DNA of 64,000 bases from Candidatus Brockarchaeota archaeon (GTDB taxonomy: Archaea; Thermoproteota; EX4484-205; JAAOZP01): positions 1 to 64,000 of the forward strand of contig JAFNIX010000012.1 in the NCBI GenBank assembly GCA_017601225.1, in the 5' to 3' direction. The notes below the pieces were generated by a model that worked only from the letters and a program-made list of their open reading frames with translations, was not told where the DNA came from and searched no databases. Each line of letters starts with the position of its first letter. The first letter of the stretch is position 1. Both the position numbers and the translations under genes were made by a program. Below are positions 59,538-64,000 of this stretch, one piece after another.

Positions 59538-59576
59538 TACCGTTGCTTTAAATAGCTTAGCTTCATCAGCAAAGAC

Positions 59577-60137
59577 ATGAGCGATGAAGAAATTGTTAAG
59601 GCAGAGACACTCTACAGTGGAAGCGTAGTATCGCTTCTCAGGTACCATGTCTCACTAAGGGGCCGAAGGCTTGTGAGGGAAGTTGTCAAACATGCTGGCG
59701 CTGTTGCGGTAATACCTGTTAGCGATAAGGGTAGAATCATCATGGTTAAGCAGCATAGGCTTCCCGCTGGCAGGAGCCTCCTGGAAATACCCGCTGGGAC
59801 AAGGAGGGTTGGCGAGGATGAGGAGGAGTGTGCCCGAAGAGAGCTTCTTGAGGAAACAGGCTATAGGGCGCGAGTCTTGAGGAAAGCTTTAAGCTTCTAT
59901 CCGTCACCCGGATACTCCACCGAGAAAATAACGTTGTTTTTAGCGGAAGGCTTGGAGGAAGCGGAGCAGAGGCTTGAGGAAGACGAGGCTATTGAGGTTG
60001 TTGAGAAAACCTTGGAGGAGGCTTTTGAGATGCTGAGGAAAGGCTTGATTGAGGATGCTAAGACGATCATCGGGTTATACTGGCTGGCTGAGCAGTTGAA
60101 AAGAACAAATGCGTCGGGTGATGCTGGAGACCAATAA
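59577..60137 (+). CDS. NUDIX hydrolase (ADP-ribose-pyrophosphatase-like)
   Basis: The protein has a complete NUDIX box, GTRRVGEDEEECARRELLEE then TGYRA, after LEIPAGTR, the usual order for ADP-ribose pyrophosphatase. FYPSPGYSTEKITLFLAEGL is the conserved following loop. The length of 186 residues fits. An A/T box (ctttaaatagc, 59546-59556) is 26 bases before the ATG, so transcription should start at the codon. It directly precedes nadE, consistent with a role in nicotinamide nucleotide turnover. Confidence 0.92.
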   Translation: MSDEEIVKAETLYSGSVVSLLRYHVSLRGRRLVREVVKHAGAVAVIPVSDKGRIIMVKQHRLPAGRSLLEIPAGTRRVGEDEEECARRELLEETGYRARVLRKALSFYPSPGYSTEKITLFLAEGLEEAEQRLEEDEAIEVVEKTLEEAFEMLRKGLIEDAKTIIGLYWLAEQLKRTNASGDAGDQ

Positions 60138-60183
60138 CCATATATTTAAGCATTATAAGACGATTTTTATGGACAGGGGAAAC

Positions 60184-60987
60184 ATGGTTTTGCCGAGGCT
60201 GGATTACGCTAGGGTCGCGCACTTCATAGCTGCGAGGCTTAGACAGTATTTCGAGGCCTCCGGAAGGAAGGTAGGTGTGATAGGGTTATCCGGAGGGGTG
60301 GATAGTAGTGTAGTGGCATACTTGACGATGATGGCTCTGGGGAGAGACAGGACGAGGCTTTACCTCCTGCCTTCAAGCGTCACGCCCAGCGAGGACATGG
60401 AGGACGCTATGAGTATCGTCGAGAAGCTTGAAATACCAGATGGGAACTGGAGGGTGATAAGCATAGATGAGATCGTTGAAGCCTTTGAGAGAAAGCTCGG
60501 GCAAATGAGCAGGGTTGGGAGGGGGAACATAATGGCGAGAATCCGGATGACGATACTTTACCATGAGGCTGCTGCGAACAATGGGCTGGTTATAGGGTCA
60601 GGGGATAAGAGTGAATACCTCTCCGGGTACTTTACGAAACACGGCGACGGGGGGGCTGATGTTCTTCCACTAGTAGGGCTATATAAGACTCATGTGCGGC
60701 AGCTTGCAGAGTATTTGAAAATCCCTGAGAGAATATGGGTTAAACCGCCTTCTCCAGCCCTGTGGCCGGGGCAGACGGCTGAGGAGGAGCTAGGAGTGGA
60801 TTATGCGACCCTGGACACAGTGCTCTACTTGAGGTTTGATAAGAAGCTTAGCGAGGAAGCGATAAACAGGGTTTCCGGGATACCTTTGGAAACTGTTGAA
60901 AGGATCCTTGAAAGAGTGAGGCTTACAAGGCATAAGAGGCGGTTGCCGAAAAGGTTTACGATAGACTATGATAAGATGAGTGTTTAA
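60184..60987 (+). CDS. nadE: NAD synthetase
   Basis: The enzyme amidates nicotinic acid adenine dinucleotide using ammonia. VGVIGLSGGVDSSVVAYL is the ATP pyrophosphatase loop, and MARIRMTILYHEAAANNGLV, IGSGDKSEYLSGYFTKHGDG and LVGLYKTHVRQLAEYLKIPE are NadE hallmarks. No glutaminase domain is present, so it uses free ammonia. ATG 60184 follows AGGGGAAAC; an upstream ATG at 60169 fits the A/T box equally well. The longest frame (60109) overlaps the NUDIX gene. Confidence 0.93.
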   Translation: MVLPRLDYARVAHFIAARLRQYFEASGRKVGVIGLSGGVDSSVVAYLTMMALGRDRTRLYLLPSSVTPSEDMEDAMSIVEKLEIPDGNWRVISIDEIVEAFERKLGQMSRVGRGNIMARIRMTILYHEAAANNGLVIGSGDKSEYLSGYFTKHGDGGADVLPLVGLYKTHVRQLAEYLKIPERIWVKPPSPALWPGQTAEEELGVDYATLDTVLYLRFDKKLSEEAINRVSGIPLETVERILERVRLTRHKRRLPKRFTIDYDKMSV

Positions 60988-61042
60988 ACGTTTTAGACGC
61001 TGTTTCCGCGTCTAGAAGGTTAAACAAACAATAAGAATATTA

Positions 61043-61726
61043 ATGGGGGTGTGGAAAACAGGGTGGTTGAACGCTCTAGTGGAGATAACCTTGACATCCT
61101 TCGTTGTCGCCCTCTCAGGAGCCTTAGCTCCAGGCCCTCTCATGGTTACAGCAGTAAGAGAGTCTTCAAGCAACAGGAGTAGTAAACCCGGATTATTCCT
61201 TTCCCTTGGACATGCTTTGGCTGAAGCGCCCGTCACAGTAATACTGGTTTACGGGCTGCTTAACGTTGACGAGAGTGTCTTCCCCTACCTGAGCCTTATA
61301 GGCGGATTTTTCCTCGTCGCAACAGGGCTCCTATCGATCCTTAAGCCTGGCCGGAGGAACGTTGATGGGGGTAAGGCAATCGGGGCACGCGGTTTCTTAA
61401 CACTCATCATGCTCGGTGCCGCGGTTTCTCTCTCAAACCCCTACTGGGCCACCTGGTGGGTTACGATAGGCGCCGCCTATGTTTCTAAGGCTCTCACAGT
61501 CGGAGGCTTAGGAGTCTTCCTTTTCTATCTAAGCCATGAAATAGGAGACCTACTTGTCTTGGGCTTAATATCGAAAGCGGCTGCCAGCGGCGCCCATAGT
61601 ATTGGTGAAAAAGGATTCAGAATCCTGATGTTAGTTTGCAATCTTGCAATAATGGTGATAGGAGTATACTTTATTCTCCAGGGTTTAAAAGCCCTAGCTT
61701 TAGTAGCATTGGGTCAAACGGGTTAG
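61043..61726 (+). CDS. LysE-family amino-acid exporter
   Basis: The 227-residue membrane protein has six spans. The N-terminal LSGALAPGPLMVTAVRES carries the LysE/RhtB signature (A-PGP). GHALAEAPVTVILVYGLL and AAVSLSNPYWATWWVTIGAA (the N-P-x-x-x-x-W motif of the family) follow. It probably exports amino acids or similar small solutes; the substrate is unknown. It stands alone between nadE and the helicase. Confidence 0.85.
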   Translation: MGVWKTGWLNALVEITLTSFVVALSGALAPGPLMVTAVRESSSNRSSKPGLFLSLGHALAEAPVTVILVYGLLNVDESVFPYLSLIGGFFLVATGLLSILKPGRRNVDGGKAIGARGFLTLIMLGAAVSLSNPYWATWWVTIGAAYVSKALTVGGLGVFLFYLSHEIGDLLVLGLISKAAASGAHSIGEKGFRILMLVCNLAIMVIGVYFILQGLKALALVALGQTG

Positions 61727-61770
61727 AGAGCCTTAACCCGTGTAGCTGATTGTTTTACGGTTGGAAGAGA

Positions 61771-64000
61771 ATGTTTTTCAACCTTCGCGTGTTTAATGCA
61801 CCCGTGGGAAACCGTTCAAGCGAGACAGTTGTTTCGATGCTTGCGGAACCAGTAGCTAGGCTGGTGGTTGAGAAAGGCCTTATCCCGCTCACAGAGCCTC
61901 AGCTAATGGCCATACCTAGGATACTCGCAGGAGAGAACGTTTTGATAGTGGCGCCAACTGGAATAGGTAAGACTGAGGCGGCAATACTCCCGGTGCTCAG
62001 CCTCATGCTTGAAGAAAGGGCTAATGTTAAGACGGGTATTTTCCTAATCTACATTACTCCGCTGAGGGCTTTAAACAGGGATCTTGTAGGCAGAATCAGC
62101 TGGTGGGCCAGCAGGCTTGACTTCAAGCTTTCCGTGAGGCATGGCGACACCCCGTCTTCTGAGAGAAGGACGCAATCATTAAGCCCTCCCCATATTCTCG
62201 TAACTACCCCGGAAACATTCCAAATACTGTTGATAGGGTCTAGGCTGAGGAGCCATCTTAAAACCGTCAGGTGGGTTGTGGTCGACGAGCTTCATGAGCT
62301 CGCCTCAGACAAGAGGGGCAGCCAGCTCTCACTCGCCCTGGAGAGGCTTAAAAGGATCACGGGGGAGAGAATACAGATAATAGGCCTGTCGGCGACAATA
62401 GGTGAGCCGGAGCTCCTGGCCCGCTTCATGGTTGGCTCAGGAGGAGATTTCAAGGTTGTTTCAACGCCTGTTCCTCGAGACATGGAGATAGGCATGGTTC
62501 TCCCCGACGTTGTGGAGGAGGACTATGTTACCGCCGAAAAGCTTTTGACAACACCCGAAGTATCTGCGAGGCTTAGAGTCATAAAGGAGGTTCTTAAGGA
62601 GAGGCAGGCTGTTCTCCTCTTCACTAACACTAGGGCTACTGCTGAAGCGTTGTCGAACAAGCTGCTCGTGATGAATCTTCCCACACCGGTTTCAATCCAC
62701 CATGGTTCGCTGGGTGTTCAGGCCCGGGTTAAGGCTGAAGAAGGCTTGAAGGAGGGGGAGTTGAGAGGCCTAGTCTGCACCTCCAGCCTTGAACTCGGGA
62801 TAGACGTCGGGCTCGTAGACTTCGTTGTGCAATACGGCTCCCCGAGACAGGCCTCCAGGCTGGTTCAGAGAATCGGGAGGAGTGGGCACAGGATAGGCTT
62901 GACACCTAGGGGGCTGATTATCTGCATGGATGAGGATGATGCTGTTGAATCCATGGTTATAAGGAGGAGGGCTTTAAGCAATGTTTACGAGCCTGTTTCG
63001 CCCCCTGAAGAACCATTCGACGTATTGGCGCATCAGATCGTCGGAATGCTTCTTGAGAAACCCAGGCTAACAATAGAGGAGATCCTGAAACTGGTTCGAG
63101 GAAGCACGCCGTACGCGAGGCTTTCAAGAGAATCCTTGAAACGTGTTCTAGAATTCCTTTCGTCACAATACCCGAGGCTACTGGCCTTTGACGAGTATAG
63201 TGAGGCTGTCAGAGCGGGGAGGAAAAGCGGGTTGATAAAGTTCTTCTTCGAGCATGTTTCAAGCATCCCTGAGATCAAACAGTATCCTGTTGTTAACGAG
63301 GAGGATAACATGGTTATAGGAAACCTGGACGAGGAGTTCGTGGCGGAGAAGGGGCTTCCAGGCACAAAATTCGTAATGGGCGGCCTAGTTTGGTCGATAA
63401 TTCAGGTTTACGAGGGCAGGGTTATTGTGAAGAGGGCTGAGGACCCGCTTGGAGCCGTACCCTTCTGGACTGGCGAGGAAATACCCGTGGTTTATGAAAC
63501 AGCCATGGAGGTGGGTGCTTTAAGAAGGATGGTTGAGGAAAAGTATTCTGAGGGTCTTGGTTTAAAAGAGATTACTGAAGCCGTTTCGAAAAACTATGGG
63601 GTTGACGAGGGTCTTGCGTCTAAAGCCGTTAAACCAATCGTGGACTGTCTTAAAAGAAACATCCCGGTTGGAACAGACAGGAGGATAGTTTTCGAAAAAT
63701 GGAGGGACTACACTGTCATACACGTCTGCCTAGGAGACCTGGGGAACAGGGCCTTGTCAAGAATTGTCGGCCACATAGTGCTTTCCGAAATAGGTTTAAC
63801 CGTCCCTGTGAGCAGGGACCCATACAGGGTTATGGTTGAGCGAGCAATCTCGCCTTCAATCATACTTGAGAGGATTAAGAGTCTTAACGAGAGGGATATT
63901 GAGAGAATACTGCTTGAAAACGTTGAGACTGTGGGATTGTTTAAAAGAAGGTTTCTGCACGTCGCTAGGAGAATGGGGATTATAGAGAAGGATGCTGACC
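61771..64000 (+). CDS. lhr: Lhr-type superfamily 2 helicase (3' end outside window)
   Basis: The frame is open to the end of the window (743 codons). APTGIGKTEAAILPVLSLML is Walker A, followed by TPLRALNRDL, then VTTPETFQ, DELHELASDKRGSQLSLALE (DEVH-type motif II), GLSATIGEPE (motif III), CTSSLELGIDVGLVDFVVQ and QRIGRSGHRIGLTPRG (motif VI). The region after about residue 400 has the winged-helix and beta-rich parts of large helicase-related proteins. Lhr helicases unwind DNA or RNA-DNA hybrids in repair. The ATG at 61771 follows GGAAGAGA. Confidence 0.93.
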   Translation, partial: MFFNLRVFNAPVGNRSSETVVSMLAEPVARLVVEKGLIPLTEPQLMAIPRILAGENVLIVAPTGIGKTEAAILPVLSLMLEERANVKTGIFLIYITPLRALNRDLVGRISWWASRLDFKLSVRHGDTPSSERRTQSLSPPHILVTTPETFQILLIGSRLRSHLKTVRWVVVDELHELASDKRGSQLSLALERLKRITGERIQIIGLSATIGEPELLARFMVGSGGDFKVVSTPVPRDMEIGMVLPDVVEEDYVTAEKLLTTPEVSARLRVIKEVLKERQAVLLFTNTRATAEALSNKLLVMNLPTPVSIHHGSLGVQARVKAEEGLKEGELRGLVCTSSLELGIDVGLVDFVVQYGSPRQASRLVQRIGRSGHRIGLTPRGLIICMDEDDAVESMVIRRRALSNVYEPVSPPEEPFDVLAHQIVGMLLEKPRLTIEEILKLVRGSTPYARLSRESLKRVLEFLSSQYPRLLAFDEYSEAVRAGRKSGLIKFFFEHVSSIPEIKQYPVVNEEDNMVIGNLDEEFVAEKGLPGTKFVMGGLVWSIIQVYEGRVIVKRAEDPLGAVPFWTGEEIPVVYETAMEVGALRRMVEEKYSEGLGLKEITEAVSKNYGVDEGLASKAVKPIVDCLKRNIPVGTDRRIVFEKWRDYTVIHVCLGDLGNRALSRIVGHIVLSEIGLTVPVSRDPYRVMVERAISPSIILERIKSLNERDIERILLENVETVGLFKRRFLHVARRMGIIEKDAD

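Noticed and set aside
1-64000. CRISPR arrays, rRNA and tRNA genes
   Set aside because: No regularly spaced repeats, no rRNA-like stretches and no TTCRANNC-type tRNA arm with a matching acceptor stem were found by reading; a tRNA covariance search would settle this.

Overview
The window looks like the chromosome of a thermophilic archaeon of the TACK (Thermoproteota-like) group. Ribosomal protein S26e, a fibrillarin-Nop5 pair, archaeal-type ThrRS and ProRS, an aKMT-type lysine methyltransferase, Ogg2, a presenilin-like protease, F420 ligase CofE and Lhr helicase all fit, and S26e in particular is not expected in Euryarchaeota. Many genes begin at an ATG, GTG or TTG about 25-34 bases after a TATA-like A/T box, so leaderless mRNAs appear common. 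The species cannot be named from the sequence alone.

Layout. 1-5185: end of a large cell-surface protein, a zinc-ribbon membrane protein, an RHH/DUF5678 plus retropepsin pair, and thrS. 5228-10068: a degraded copy of a three-gene cassette, a VapBC pair and inverted scraps of the cassette. 10092-17759: housekeeping genes (CDP-alcohol transferase, PadR, S26e, proS, RNase HII, fibrillarin/Nop5, HEPN-MNT, surE). 17919-27210: ferredoxin, a frameshifted membrane-protein pseudogene, presenilin-like protease, intein-bearing nrdD, a CinA-like protein, two AT-rich exported or membrane proteins, nth. 27218-32817: a second cassette inside what looks like an integrated element, with a decayed tyrosine integrase and a 39-bp direct repeat at the 3' end of the methyltransferase gene. 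32778-45734: housekeeping genes (DUF72, nnr, ogg2, htpX, purB, HD, GPN GTPase, tldD/tldE). 45752-49325: a third cassette, the only intact one. 49383-64000: thiol/CcdA-like membrane protein, ECF S-component and DUF4430 genes under a shared palindrome, an F420-related cluster, a lysine-rich histone-H1-like mini-protein, NUDIX, nadE, LysE and the start of lhr.

The most interesting content is the cassette, called A-B-C here. A is about 600 residues: a ten-cysteine N-terminus, a tRNA-guanine-transglycosylase-like barrel with the family's CxCxxC...H zinc motif, and a C-terminal calcineurin-like metallophosphoesterase. B carries an HTH-like segment and a two-motif LAGLIDADG-type nuclease domain. C is a tandem repeat of a small winged-helix-like domain. 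Gene order, near-overlapping junctions and an A promoter 32-34 bases upstream of the start recur in all three copies, although the copies differ strongly in base composition. Two copies have frameshifts in A, and copy 1 has also lost a phosphoesterase metal ligand. This pattern suggests a mobile accessory system that has arrived repeatedly and is decaying. By homology it could act through base exchange (7-deazaguanine-type) and nucleolytic cleavage, for example as a modification/restriction or selfish DNA system, but its function is unproven.
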